Assembly (NCBI RefSeq): GCF_024626475.1
Contig: NZ_JANKHH010000001.1
Span: 392,280-456,279 of the forward strand
Length of the DNA stretch: 64,000 nt
Direction: 5' to 3'
From: Parerythrobacter lacustris
GTDB lineage: Bacteria; Pseudomonadota; Alphaproteobacteria; Sphingomonadales; Sphingomonadaceae
Numbering within the stretch: position 1 is the first letter of the stretch; each line of letters opens with the position of its first letter. Positions 37,062-46,397 of the stretch are shown in pieces. Made by a program: the position numbers and the translations under genes. The notes beneath the pieces were generated by a model. It saw only the letters and a list, made by a program, of their open reading frames with translations. It did no database searches and was not told where the DNA came from.

Positions 37062-37439
37062 TTACGCCTTCTCGAGCGTACATTGCAGCGGATGCTGGTT
37101 CTGGCGTGCGAAGTCCATCACTTGGTTCACCTTCGTTTCGGCGACCTCGTAAGGAAAGATGCCGCAAACGCCGACACCCTTTTGGTGAACGTGAAGCATC
37201 ACCCGCGTCGCCTCCTCCATGTCCATCCGGAAGAAGCGCTTCAAGACAATCACCACGAACTCCATCGGTGTGTAGTCGTCGTTCAGGAGCAGCACCTTGT
37301 ACTGGCTTGGCTTTTTGGGCCTCGTCCGCGTCTTGGTGGCGATGCCGATCTGGTTGTCGGTATCCGAATCGCCTGGATCCTGACCGGCCGCCGAAGGGGC
37401 CTGCCCGAAAGGCGCGGTTAGGGACGGGATCGACTGCAT
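37062..37439 (-). CDS. clpS: ClpS, adaptor for the ClpAP protease
   Basis: A ClpS adaptor of about 125 residues. The conserved core is [16 protein letters not shown], which forms the N-degron pocket, with [24 protein letters not shown] after it. An N-terminal stretch of about 40 residues is variable and Asp/Thr-rich. ATG at 37439 is preferred; longer frames run to 37622 with no good ribosome site. clpA is not adjacent in this window. Confidence 0.93.
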   Translation of the reverse strand: MQSIPSLTAPFGQAPSAAGQDPGDSDTDNQIGIATKTRTRPKKPSQYKVLLLNDDYTPMEFVVIVLKRFFRMDMEEATRVMLHVHQKGVGVCGIFPYEVAETKVNQVMDFARQNQHPLQCTLEKA

Positions 37440-37569
37440 GAGCTGCCCAATATCGTAAGCGTTTGTGCCAGCGCAAGAGGCGGTAACCGTCATGCTGGCG
37501 TTGTCTTGCATACGGCCAAGGGATTTACGATCGGCAAAGCTGATGGTGCACCTCGCGATCCCGCCCAAG

Positions 37570-37600
37570 AAAAAGGGCCGGACGGCGTACCGTCCGGCCC
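37570..37600 (-). terminator. Terminator after the phasin gene
   Basis: A perfect 11-base stem (37575-37585 with 37590-37600), 4-base loop, followed on the minus strand by five T (complement of 37570-37574). Confidence 0.88.
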
Positions 37601-37661
37601 CAGGCAAATCTGGCCGGTTCAAGGGAGAGGAGAGATCCGGCTCAGAAAATGCTCAATTGGT

Positions 37662-38459
37662 TCAGGCCGCCTTGCGGACCTTTTCCATCGCAACCGAAAC
37701 ACGGTTCGAAATCGGCGCGAAAGTGTCGTTTGCGAGCTTGACCCACGCTTCGGTGGTCTTCGAGAACTGCGCGACGGTCGCGTCGAAGTTGCGGCTCACG
37801 AGCTTGCCCTGCAGCTGGACGAATTCGGTCGGCGACTTCACAGCGGCAATTTCCTTCAGGTCGGCAGTGACGACTTCGGCAGCCGACTTCACGTCTTCGA
37901 ACTGCGACTTGGCGATTTCCTGCACGCCGGCAGCGTAGATCTTGGCCGATTCGACAACGGCTTCGGCGTTACCCTTGGTGAATTCGCCCATGTCGGTCGC
38001 GAATTCGCTGCCCTTGCCATAGAGGGTCTTGGCGCGCGTCTGCAGGTCGGCGAGGCCTTCCTTGAGCTTGGCGGTCATGTCGGCGGTCTGGGTCTTGGCT
38101 TTGGTCATGATGGTTTCCTTTGCGGGAGTCTTGAGCGCTGCCTTGGCAGCGCGTTTGATCTGGGGGGCAACAGCCTTGGCGGCCGGTGCTTTCTTTGCGG
38201 CGACTTTCTTGGGAGCGGCTGCCTTCTTCGGCGCTGCTTTCTTGGCTACGGCCTTCTTCGGCGCAGCAATTTTCTTGGCGACCGGCTTCTTGGCCGGCGT
38301 AGCTGGTTTGGCAGCCGGAGCTTCGACAGTTTCAGCGACCTTTTCGACTGCTACGTCGGCCTTGGGTTCTGCCTTGGCGGCGTCGACCTTCTTGGCGGCT
38401 GCTTCGGCATAGGCCTTCTCGGCAGCGGCATCGATCTTGCTTTCGGCTTTGCTGGCCAT
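37662..38459 (-). CDS. Phasin with Ala/Lys/Pro-rich (histone H1-like) N-terminal half
   Basis: A 265-residue protein. About residues 1-115 are low-complexity, with many AAKK, APKKA and KKPVAKK repeats like PhaF and histone H1 tails. The C-terminal half (about 118-265) is a phasin_2-type helical domain (KLKEGLADLQTRAKTLYGKG, EIAKSQFEDVKSAAEV) that coats PHA granules. The basic tail probably binds DNA and links granules to the nucleoid. It is followed by a strong terminator and preceded by two palindromic sites. Confidence 0.88.
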   Translation of the reverse strand: MASKAESKIDAAAEKAYAEAAAKKVDAAKAEPKADVAVEKVAETVEAPAAKPATPAKKPVAKKIAAPKKAVAKKAAPKKAAAPKKVAAKKAPAAKAVAPQIKRAAKAALKTPAKETIMTKAKTQTADMTAKLKEGLADLQTRAKTLYGKGSEFATDMGEFTKGNAEAVVESAKIYAAGVQEIAKSQFEDVKSAAEVVTADLKEIAAVKSPTEFVQLQGKLVSRNFDATVAQFSKTTEAWVKLANDTFAPISNRVSVAMEKVRKAA

Positions 38460-38500
38460 GATGTTCAATCCTGTGCGTTGCGCGGGATGCCCCGCCTTGT

Positions 38501-38560
38501 TGCACTGCACAAAATAGATATTGCGGCCGCGAAGTCAAGGATTTTTTGTGCAGTGCACAA
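38501..38560. promoter_or_regulatory. Paired palindromic operator upstream of the phasin gene, PhaR-like
   Basis: A perfect 15-base palindrome TTGTGCA-G-TGCACAA at 38546-38560, and an inverted near-copy TGCA-C-TGCACAA at 38501-38512 with one extra T in its left arm. They share 14 bases (TTTTGTGCAGTGCA) in opposite orientation. TGC/GCA-rich sites like these bind PhaR in other alphaproteobacteria. A half-site TTGTGCA lies before phaC at 40454-40460. Confidence 0.68.
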
Positions 38561-38582
38561 TAAGCCGTCAAATCGCTGTTGT

Positions 38583-40427
38583 TCAACGCGTTTTGACGTA
38601 TCTCCCCGGCGCATCTTCGATCACAGGGTCGCCTTTTGACCCGGGAATCCGCTTGCCCTTCGCAGCGATCCTTGCGCTGTCCTGCCGTTCCAGCCATGCC
38701 AACCAGTGCGGCCACCAGCTTCCCGGATGCTCCTCGGCCCCGACGACAAAATCCTTGAGCGATGCCGCACCGCTGTCCCCGGTCCAGTACTGGTACTTGT
38801 GCGCCTCGGGCGGGTTCACCACCCCGGCGATGTGCCCTGACCCGGCAAGCAGGAAGGTCATGTCTCCCCTGAAGTGCTCGGTTATCCGCCACACGCTTTC
38901 GGCCGGGGCGATATGATCTTCGCGGCCTGCCTGCACGTAGCTCGGGGTTTCGACCAGGGTCAGATCGATCGGGGTGCCGTCCGCGCTCAGTGCGTCGGGC
39001 CGGACCAGTTTGTTGTCGCGATAGAGATCGCGCAGGTAATCGCCGTGCCATTTGGCCGGCAGGTTGGTGACATCGCCGTTCCAGTGCAGCAGGTCGAAGG
39101 CGGGGTAATCCTCACCCAGAAGGTAGTTGTTGACCACGTAGTTCCAGATCAGATCCTTGCCGCGCAGCGAATTGAAGGTCGCAGCGAGATAGCGCCCGTC
39201 GAGATAGCCGTCGGGCGTGAGCTTGGCGATCATGTCGAGCTGGGCATCGTCGATGAACTGGAGCAGCTCGCCCGCGCGTTCGAAATCGACCTGCGCGGTA
39301 AAGAATGTCGCACTCCTGACCTTTTCCGCCTCGCCCCGCCTCGCAAGCACCGCCAGTGTTGCCGCCAGTGTCGTGCCGGCGACGCAATAGCCGATGGTAT
39401 GGACATGCGGCACGCCCAGCCGTGCGCGGATATGGTCGATGGCTTCGATCTGGCTACGGATATAATCGTCCCACACCACGTCCTTCATGCTGGCGTCGGC
39501 CGATTTCCAGCTCACCACGAACACGGTGATCCCCTGATCGACCGCCCATTTGATGAAGCTCTTCTTCGGCGTCAGGTCGAGAATGTAGAAGCGGTTGATC
39601 CACGGAGGGAAGATCACCAGCGGGACTTCGTAGACCTCATCGGTCGACGGGCTGTACTGGATCAATTGGTAGAGCGGTGTTTCGTAGACGACCTTCCCCG
39701 GGGTCGCCGCGAGATTCTCCCCGAGGGTGAAGGCATCGGCATCGGTATGGGTCAGCTGGCCTCGCTTGAGATCATTGATCAGGTGCTGGAGACCCTTGAC
39801 CAGGTTCTGGCCGCCGGTTTCGATCGTGCGCTTGAGGACCACCGGGTTGGTGGCGATGAAATTGTCCGGGCTCATCGCTTCGACCAGCGCCTGGGTCGCG
39901 AATCTGAGCTGGGCCTTCTTGTCGTCGGGAACGCCATCGACCTCTTTCGCTGCGCGGACGAAATAGTCGGCCAGCATCAAATAGGTCTGGTGGAGCAGCG
40001 CATAGGCCGGATGCTGTTGCCACGCCGGGTCGCTGAAGCGCCGGTCCTTGCGCGGCAGCTCCTGCGGTGCGGGTTTGGTGCCGGCGACTTGCCCCATCAT
40101 CGAGCCGATCACGCCTTGCCACAGCTCGACGCTTTCGGACATCAGCTTGGCAGCAGGTTCGAAACTCGTCGGCGTGCTGCGCGCCCAGCCCTGCGTCATC
40201 AGCATCCATTGTGCCGGATCGAGCGGGTTGGCCGAAGCCGATCCCAGCTTGTCCGTCATGAATTCGGTCCACATCCGCTGCATCTGGGCCGCCGCGTCGT
40301 TCCATTGCGCCATGTCGGGAAGACCTGGAGCAGCACCAGGCGCAGGAGAAAACTGCGCGAACATCTCGCGCATCGCTTCGCCCTGCATATCGAAAAACGC
40401 TGCAAATGGGTCTTGCCGGTCGGCCAT
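38583..40427 (-). CDS. phaC: Class I poly(3-hydroxyalkanoate) synthase
   Basis: A 614-residue synthase polymerising 3-hydroxyacyl-CoA on PHA granules. The lipase-like box GYCVAGTTLA holds catalytic Cys348 (usual class I form GYCVGG). The catalytic Asp is in GREDHIAP and the His in GSGHIAGVVNPP. The PPWINRFYILDL segment is also typical. Length matches class I. It is followed by the phasin gene on the same strand. Confidence 0.96.
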   Translation of the reverse strand: MADRQDPFAAFFDMQGEAMREMFAQFSPAPGAAPGLPDMAQWNDAAAQMQRMWTEFMTDKLGSASANPLDPAQWMLMTQGWARSTPTSFEPAAKLMSESVELWQGVIGSMMGQVAGTKPAPQELPRKDRRFSDPAWQQHPAYALLHQTYLMLADYFVRAAKEVDGVPDDKKAQLRFATQALVEAMSPDNFIATNPVVLKRTIETGGQNLVKGLQHLINDLKRGQLTHTDADAFTLGENLAATPGKVVYETPLYQLIQYSPSTDEVYEVPLVIFPPWINRFYILDLTPKKSFIKWAVDQGITVFVVSWKSADASMKDVVWDDYIRSQIEAIDHIRARLGVPHVHTIGYCVAGTTLAATLAVLARRGEAEKVRSATFFTAQVDFERAGELLQFIDDAQLDMIAKLTPDGYLDGRYLAATFNSLRGKDLIWNYVVNNYLLGEDYPAFDLLHWNGDVTNLPAKWHGDYLRDLYRDNKLVRPDALSADGTPIDLTLVETPSYVQAGREDHIAPAESVWRITEHFRGDMTFLLAGSGHIAGVVNPPEAHKYQYWTGDSGAASLKDFVVGAEEHPGSWWPHWLAWLERQDSARIAAKGKRIPGSKGDPVIEDAPGRYVKTR

Positions 40428-40553
40428 GGCTGCGCTCCGTTAGCTGCTATTGATTGTGCATTAGCGAAAAGCGCTTTCCACCGCGATGGTGAATCGCTTA
40501 GGATTCGTACGCGCGCCTGTCTGGAGGCGCCGAAGGAGGAATGTTCCGGTCCG

Positions 40554-41753
<1,200 letters not shown>

Positions 41754-41842
41754 TTCTCTGTAAAAACCAATTTGGTGTTGCCTGGGTTTGCCTAAGCGTC
41801 ACGCTTGGTTTAGATACGACCGGTTGAAACAGGAGGCACTCG

Positions 41843-42433
41843 ATGGCCGCGGAACCTTCGCGGAACCTGACCCAACGCCAGCGCGCGGTGCTGGAAGCGA
41901 TCGACCGACGGCAGCCGATCAAGGTTATCGCTGGCGAACTGGGTGTGTCCGAAAGCCGTATCAATCAACATATCAAGGCGTTGAAGGACATCTACGGGGT
42001 CGCGAGCCTGCCGGAACTCGTCGAGTGGTATCGCAGCGAGGCAGGCTACGAGCCGCAGTCTCCTGAGCAATCCTCCATGCAGCTTCCTGACCAGGCGCCC
42101 TGTAGAAAACCTGCATACATAAATTCTCAGCTGCCTGATGATGGCGATCTCGATCAGAAGCGGTCCCGGGTCGGCCCTGGCGAGATCGTCCTTTCCGATG
42201 CGCATCACGTCCTCATCGATGTGCCTTGGTCAGGATCCCGGGAGCCAGTGGTCGTCCCAGCGGCGCTCGATGGCGACAATGCTGTCCTGTACCGGCTTGC
42301 CGTGATGATCGGGATTGCCTTCGGCACTATTGCTTTGGTCGTTCTGGTCATCACGGCCTCTTTGAGCCTGAGTACAGCGATGGATGGAGTCGGTGAGATT
42401 GCCCGCATGGAACACAACGCAGGGCCTGGCTGA
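41843..42433 (+). CDS. Membrane-anchored LuxR-type HTH protein
   Basis: A 196-residue protein. A LuxR-type helix-turn-helix is at residues about 8-60 (LTQRQRAVLEAI, ELGVSESRINQHIKAL). A disordered linker follows, then a single membrane helix near 150-172 (IGIAFGTIALVVLVITAS). An AGGAGG ribosome site supports the ATG. There is no sensor domain. It heads a plus-strand run of unknown genes and is a candidate regulator of them. Confidence 0.78.
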   Translation: MAAEPSRNLTQRQRAVLEAIDRRQPIKVIAGELGVSESRINQHIKALKDIYGVASLPELVEWYRSEAGYEPQSPEQSSMQLPDQAPCRKPAYINSQLPDDGDLDQKRSRVGPGEIVLSDAHHVLIDVPWSGSREPVVVPAALDGDNAVLYRLAVMIGIAFGTIALVVLVITASLSLSTAMDGVGEIARMEHNAGPG

Positions 42434-42478
42434 ACGATTTTGATCGGCACCCTGCGACAGCAGGAAGGTCTGTTCAAA

Positions 42479-42820
42479 ATGGTAAAGTATCGTGATGAAG
42501 CACTCAACATCCGCAAGCTGATGCGCGAAGCGGAAGCCGTTTCCGACGAAGCAATGGTCGCTTTCGCGAAGCTCAAAGCGGCTATGCTTTCAGCCCGCCA
42601 AAGCCCGGAAATTCCCGTATATGTCGGCCAGCGTGCGATCATGCGGCTGACGCAGGCCGAACAGCAGGCCCTGTCCATTTCGACCAACCTGTTGCGCGTG
42701 CACGACGAATTGAGCAATATCGCGCGGGAATTCTGCGGACCCGACACAGGTGATCAGACCAAGGTCCCGGCATCGGCATTGAATGCCGAGATCCCTGTTG
42801 CTGAGGCGCAGTTCAGCTAG
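42479..42820 (+). CDS. Small helical protein of unknown function
   Basis: About 113 residues, predicted mostly helical with charged heptad-like segments (KLMREAEAVSDEAMVAFAKLKAAML), no signal or membrane helix, and one cysteine. ATG at 42479 with AGGAAGG 11 bases before it is preferred; an in-frame TTG at 42440 lacks a ribosome site. It lies 45 bases after the HTH gene and 11 bases before the next. Not recognised. Confidence 0.6.
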   Translation: MVKYRDEALNIRKLMREAEAVSDEAMVAFAKLKAAMLSARQSPEIPVYVGQRAIMRLTQAEQQALSISTNLLRVHDELSNIAREFCGPDTGDQTKVPASALNAEIPVAEAQFS

Positions 42821-42831
42821 GAGCGAACCAA

Positions 42832-43338
42832 CTGACGTTACTCGATTTCTGGAACAATTATCGGGTAGCAGTCTACCTAATCGCTTTGGTCGCACTGCTC
42901 GTCGCTTCACTGCGGTACGGAGATGGGCCAGAGCGATGGGTCGCTTCCACCTTGCTCAGCATGTGGCTTGCCGGGAGCGCGTACCTAGCATTGTTGGGCA
43001 GGCAATTCGAACGCAACGAGGTTGAACCTGGATTGCTCTTCATCGAAGTGGTCGTGACCGTTGTCATGGTCGTCGTCGCCCTCAGGGCAAATCGGATGTA
43101 TACGCTATGGATAGCAGGATTTCAGATCATAGCGCTGTTGGCACACTTCGCCAGGGAACTGGCGGATCAGATATCTCCGATCGCCTATGTGATGATGTAC
43201 GTGGGTCCGTCCTATTTGCAGATCACTACGTTGGGGCTCGGTATATGGCTCCACCATCAGCGGGTGCAGCGCCACGGCAATTACAGGTCATGGCGCAGCT
43301 CCTCACCCCGTTCGCGGGCGATTCCGCCGACCAGCTAG
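42832..43338 (+). CDS. Multi-pass membrane protein of unknown function, probable CTG start
   Basis: About 168 residues with four or five hydrophobic segments. The frame is open from a stop at 42802, and the only start-like codons are CTG at 42832 (seven bases after GGAG) and TTG at 42886, which would cut into the first membrane helix. CTG is therefore likely. The C-terminal 25 residues are Arg/Ser-rich and overlap radC by 49 bases. Not recognised. Confidence 0.6.
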   Translation: MTLLDFWNNYRVAVYLIALVALLVASLRYGDGPERWVASTLLSMWLAGSAYLALLGRQFERNEVEPGLLFIEVVVTVVMVVVALRANRMYTLWIAGFQIIALLAHFARELADQISPIAYVMMYVGPSYLQITTLGLGIWLHHQRVQRHGNYRSWRSSSPRSRAIPPTS

Positions 43339-43877
43339 CGAGCCGCCTCCGCACTCAGTTCGGAAGCCTGAAGCGAGCGCTCGACGCGCCCAAGGATCGG
43401 TTGCTCGCCGCTGCCGGACCGTTTGCCAAATCGTGCGAGCTGCTACTCGCGGCTCGCGATCTGATCGATGCAGCAACACGCGAGGACATGGTCAGCCGGC
43501 AGGTAGATGTCTCCGACCCGGCGCTGGCCCGCTATATCCGTGATCGGATCGGCTTCTGCCATGAAGAAAGGTTGCTTGTCATCTTCAGCGGGCCAGGACG
43601 CAGTTACCTGCTCGATGAGGAAATGGGCATTGGCGGGCCTGACACCGTAAGGCTCACGGCAGCCACCCTTTTCCGGCGTGCCTTCACGGTCGGCGCGGAA
43701 GGGATACTGCTCGCCCACAATCACCCATCGGGCATGTGCAGCCCGAGCCCTGCCGACGAAACGGCGACACGCGAACTCTCCGGTCTGGCGGAAAAACTCC
43801 AGATCGAGTTGCTCGATCATCTCATTGTCACCCGGTCGAAGCTTTTCAGCATGCGTGCGGCCGGCCATTTCGATTGA
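43290..43877 (+). CDS. radC: RadC-like JAB domain protein
   Basis: A 195-residue protein. The N-terminal half is a shortened helix-hairpin-helix-like region, and the C-terminal JAB/MPN fold has the metal motif AHNHPSGMCSPSPADE (His-x-His ... Asp) near 144. Despite its name, RadC has no proven repair role; extra copies are common in accessory regions. It starts inside the end of the previous gene with an AGG close before ATG. The region before the motif (GFCHEERLLVIFSGPG) is divergent from chromosomal RadC. Confidence 0.82.
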   Translation: MAQLLTPFAGDSADQLASRLRTQFGSLKRALDAPKDRLLAAAGPFAKSCELLLAARDLIDAATREDMVSRQVDVSDPALARYIRDRIGFCHEERLLVIFSGPGRSYLLDEEMGIGGPDTVRLTAATLFRRAFTVGAEGILLAHNHPSGMCSPSPADETATRELSGLAEKLQIELLDHLIVTRSKLFSMRAAGHFD

Positions 43878-43889
43878 TGTCGCGCAGCA

Positions 43890-44258
43890 ATGCGCTGCCA
43901 GGCAACCGTCGGCTCCATTCAGCCCACCATGCCGCGACAGATTCTGGCCGGGCCGATCCTGCTCGACCTGTTCCATCGTGATGCGCGCGTCGGGCGCGAC
44001 TGGCTGCGGCTCCATCCTCGCGAATTCGGCCTTTTGTGGCACCTCGCCGAACACCCTTTTGTGCCGCACTCGAAAATGGATCTCCTGCGCGATGTCTGGC
44101 GGCTGGATCATGATCCCGAGACCAATCGTGTTGCTGTGACGGTAGCGCGCGTGAGGGCAAAGCTCAGCCTATTCGGATTTGCGCACCTGATCGCAACCGA
44201 CCTTCATCGCCGCGCCTATTTCCTCGCTTGCGATGCGCATGCGGTTGCATCCGGTTAG
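43890..44258 (+). CDS. Stand-alone OmpR/PhoB-type winged-helix protein
   Basis: About 122 residues, nearly all of them a transcriptional regulatory (winged helix) domain: LRLHPREFGLLWHLAEHP, then SKMDLLRDVWR and VAVTVARVRAKL. No receiver domain is present. Start uncertain: ATG at 43890 or 43929. It follows radC by 12 bases and may belong to that unit. Regulatory role inferred. Confidence 0.72.
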   Translation: MRCQATVGSIQPTMPRQILAGPILLDLFHRDARVGRDWLRLHPREFGLLWHLAEHPFVPHSKMDLLRDVWRLDHDPETNRVAVTVARVRAKLSLFGFAHLIATDLHRRAYFLACDAHAVASG

Positions 44259-44326
44259 TGCCGAATCGCTGGACAGCCGCGCGGCTATCCGCAACCATGA
44301 CGGGCAAGCATTGAACGGGTGATTGA

Positions 44327-45133
44327 ATGGATTTTGCGAACAACGGGCGGGTGTCGATCGAACTGGGTGCCGACGGCGTAGCGCAGGTCCGCCTCGTGCG
44401 CGGCGACAAAATGAACGCGCTCGACCCCGAGATGTTCGAATGGATCATCCGCGCCGGCAGTGCCCTGCACGAGATGAAGGGGCTGCGCGCCGTCGTCCTC
44501 TCGGGCGAGGGCAAGTCGTTCTGCGCCGGACTCGACACCGCGAGCTTCGGGCGCGAGCCGAAGGAAGACGAGCCTCCGCTTACCGAGCGGACCTATGGCA
44601 ATGCGAACAGGGCCCAGCAGGCAGCGATGCAATGGCGCAAGCTGCCGGTGCCGGTGATCGCGGCGGTTCACGGAGTTTGCTTTGGCGGCGGCCTGCAGAT
44701 TGCCAGCGGCGCGGATATCCGCATCGTCCACCCCGATGCGCGCATGGCGATCATGGAACTCAAATGGGGCCTGGTGCCGGACATGGGCGGCTATGCGCTG
44801 TGGCGCGGGTTGGTGCGCGACGATGTGCTGCGCGAACTTACCTACACCAATCGCATTTTTTCGGGCGTGGAAGCGAAGGAATACGGTCTCGCGACCTTTG
44901 TCGACGAAGATCCGCTCGCACGCGCAACCGCCATTGCGTGCGAGATCGCTAATCGCAATCCGCACGCTATTCGCGGGGCCAAGCGGTTATCCAATCACAT
45001 GATGGATCGGACGGCCGATCAATTGCTGATGGAAGAAAGCCTCGAACAGCATGCGATCATGCGAACGAAGAACCAGATCGAAGCGGTGATGGCGGGCATG
45101 GCCCAGCGCAAGCCCGAATTCGAAGACGTCTGA
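44327..45133 (+). CDS. Crotonase/enoyl-CoA hydratase family protein
   Basis: A 268-residue crotonase. The oxyanion-hole segments are FCAGLDTASFG (near 65) and HGVCFGGGLQIASGADIR (near 114). The usual catalytic glutamates are not both obvious (DIRIVHPDARMAIMELKWG region), so the reaction could be hydration, isomerisation or hydrolysis. It is convergent with a thioesterase. Acyl-CoA metabolism. Confidence 0.88.
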   Translation: MDFANNGRVSIELGADGVAQVRLVRGDKMNALDPEMFEWIIRAGSALHEMKGLRAVVLSGEGKSFCAGLDTASFGREPKEDEPPLTERTYGNANRAQQAAMQWRKLPVPVIAAVHGVCFGGGLQIASGADIRIVHPDARMAIMELKWGLVPDMGGYALWRGLVRDDVLRELTYTNRIFSGVEAKEYGLATFVDEDPLARATAIACEIANRNPHAIRGAKRLSNHMMDRTADQLLMEESLEQHAIMRTKNQIEAVMAGMAQRKPEFEDV

Positions 45134-45188
45134 GCTGGAGTTTTTGACTTACGGGGCGGCGGGCCGGTGCCGCGAAACGAAGCAAATT

Positions 45189-45968
45189 CTAGCCGAAGAT
45201 CGCGACCGACTGCATCCCCGCCAGCATTTGCCTGCCTTCCGAATTCCACAGCCGCAGCCGCTCGCTCGAATAGCCGAGATCGGCCCATTCGCTGGCCGTC
45301 TCGGCGAGCCACCAGCCGTCGGAGGTCGCGGGAGCCGGCTCGAGCAGGTTGAACGACCAGTTGATCGAACTGATCGGACCTTGCCGGCGCATCGCGCGCA
45401 TCGCACCCGGCGGGAGCGTATCGCCGAGCAGGATCAGTTCGGACACCGGATCGAGGCCGCTCGGTTCCTTGAGCCGCATCCAGCGGCGGACGACAGGCTT
45501 GCCCTTCCCCCGTACGTCTTGCGCCCGGCGCAGTTCGAAATTCTTGCCAAGGAAGGAAGGTGCTTTGTCGAGCGAGAGCGGCTCTTCACCGTCGGGCGGG
45601 CCATGCCAATCCTCGGCTTGCGGCGCGGGATGAACGGCGTTGGCATCGCGTTCGGTGCCGAACAGCCAGAAGGCCGTCAGCGCGACGGTGCCGCCCGACC
45701 GGATCTCGCTCCGCACCTGCGCCACGTTCCGCCCCTGGCGGACGATCTCTGCGTTCAGCTCGACCTCGATCCCAACCGGGGCGACAAAGCCCACTTGGGC
45801 CGCACGCAAGGGAGGCAACTCGGGAAAGGCGCGGATGGCAGCAGTGTAGGCGACGAGCGCCGACGCGCCGCCGTACAGGGTTCGCCCCTGCATCCAGTTT
45901 TCCGCCTCGGGCAGGATCGTCACCCCCGGCTTGCCGTCGATCGGCTCGATCAGTCTTGCAGCGCTCAT
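45189..45968 (-). CDS. Acyl-CoA thioesterase family protein (TesB-like double hotdog)
   Basis: A 259-residue protein with two hotdog repeats. The first contains GRTLYGGASALVAYTAAIRAF, the second SSINWSFNLLEPAPATSDGWWL with the ETASEWADLGYSSE segment typical of the family. It hydrolyses acyl-CoA; chain length unknown. ATG at 45968 is chosen because AAGGGG lies six bases before it; an ATG two codons upstream overlaps that site. Confidence 0.86.
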   Translation of the reverse strand: MSAARLIEPIDGKPGVTILPEAENWMQGRTLYGGASALVAYTAAIRAFPELPPLRAAQVGFVAPVGIEVELNAEIVRQGRNVAQVRSEIRSGGTVALTAFWLFGTERDANAVHPAPQAEDWHGPPDGEEPLSLDKAPSFLGKNFELRRAQDVRGKGKPVVRRWMRLKEPSGLDPVSELILLGDTLPPGAMRAMRRQGPISSINWSFNLLEPAPATSDGWWLAETASEWADLGYSSERLRLWNSEGRQMLAGMQSVAIFG

Positions 45969-46092
45969 TTGCATCCCCTTACATCGCTCGGCGCGCTTGA
46001 CCAGATTGCCGTTACGGAAGGCGACAAGGAAGCGATTGCCTTGCCGCCCCCGACCCGCTAGAGCGCCGCTTCCCGCGCAAAAGGCGGGACGA

Positions 46093-46166
46093 GGCCCGAT
46101 GGCGGAGTGGTTACGCAGAGGACTGCAAATCCTTGCACGCCGGTTCGATTCCGGCTCGGGCCTCCA
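46093..46166 (+). tRNA. tRNA-Cys (GCA)
   Basis: Acceptor GGCCCGA/TCGGGCC, anticodon stem AGGA/TCCT with loop CTGCAAA (anticodon GCA), T-arm GGTTCGATTCC. CCA is encoded. Twenty-one bases upstream of tRNA-Thr. Confidence 0.96.
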
Positions 46167-46187
46167 CTTCTCGCCCAAGGCGAGCGT

Positions 46188-46263
46188 GCCGCTTTAGCTC
46201 AGTTGGTAGAGCACATCATTCGTAATGATGGGGTCACAGGTTCGAATCCTGTAAGCGGCACCA
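46188..46263 (+). tRNA. tRNA-Thr (CGT)
   Basis: Acceptor GCCGCTT/AAGCGGC, anticodon stem CATCA/TGATG with loop TTCGTAA (anticodon CGT), T-arm GGTTCGAATCC. CCA is encoded. No integrase or duplicate att-like end is visible downstream. Confidence 0.96.
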
Positions 46264-46397
46264 GCAGCCTGATCACCACCGTGACAAGGCACAGGTGCTC
46301 GTGGTGGGCAGAGAATCAGACATCGACGCAGATTGTCCGCTCGTGCGTCAAATCGTCAATCACTTGGCTGGCTGAGAACCCAATACTCGGCAGCACG

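Noticed and set aside
38874..40553. Long upstream extension of the AlaC-type aminotransferase frame
   Set aside because: It is antisense to phaC. The enzyme's natural N-terminus begins at 40554.
46093..46263. tRNA pair as a possible integration site
   Set aside because: No integrase and no repeated tRNA 3' end was found nearby.
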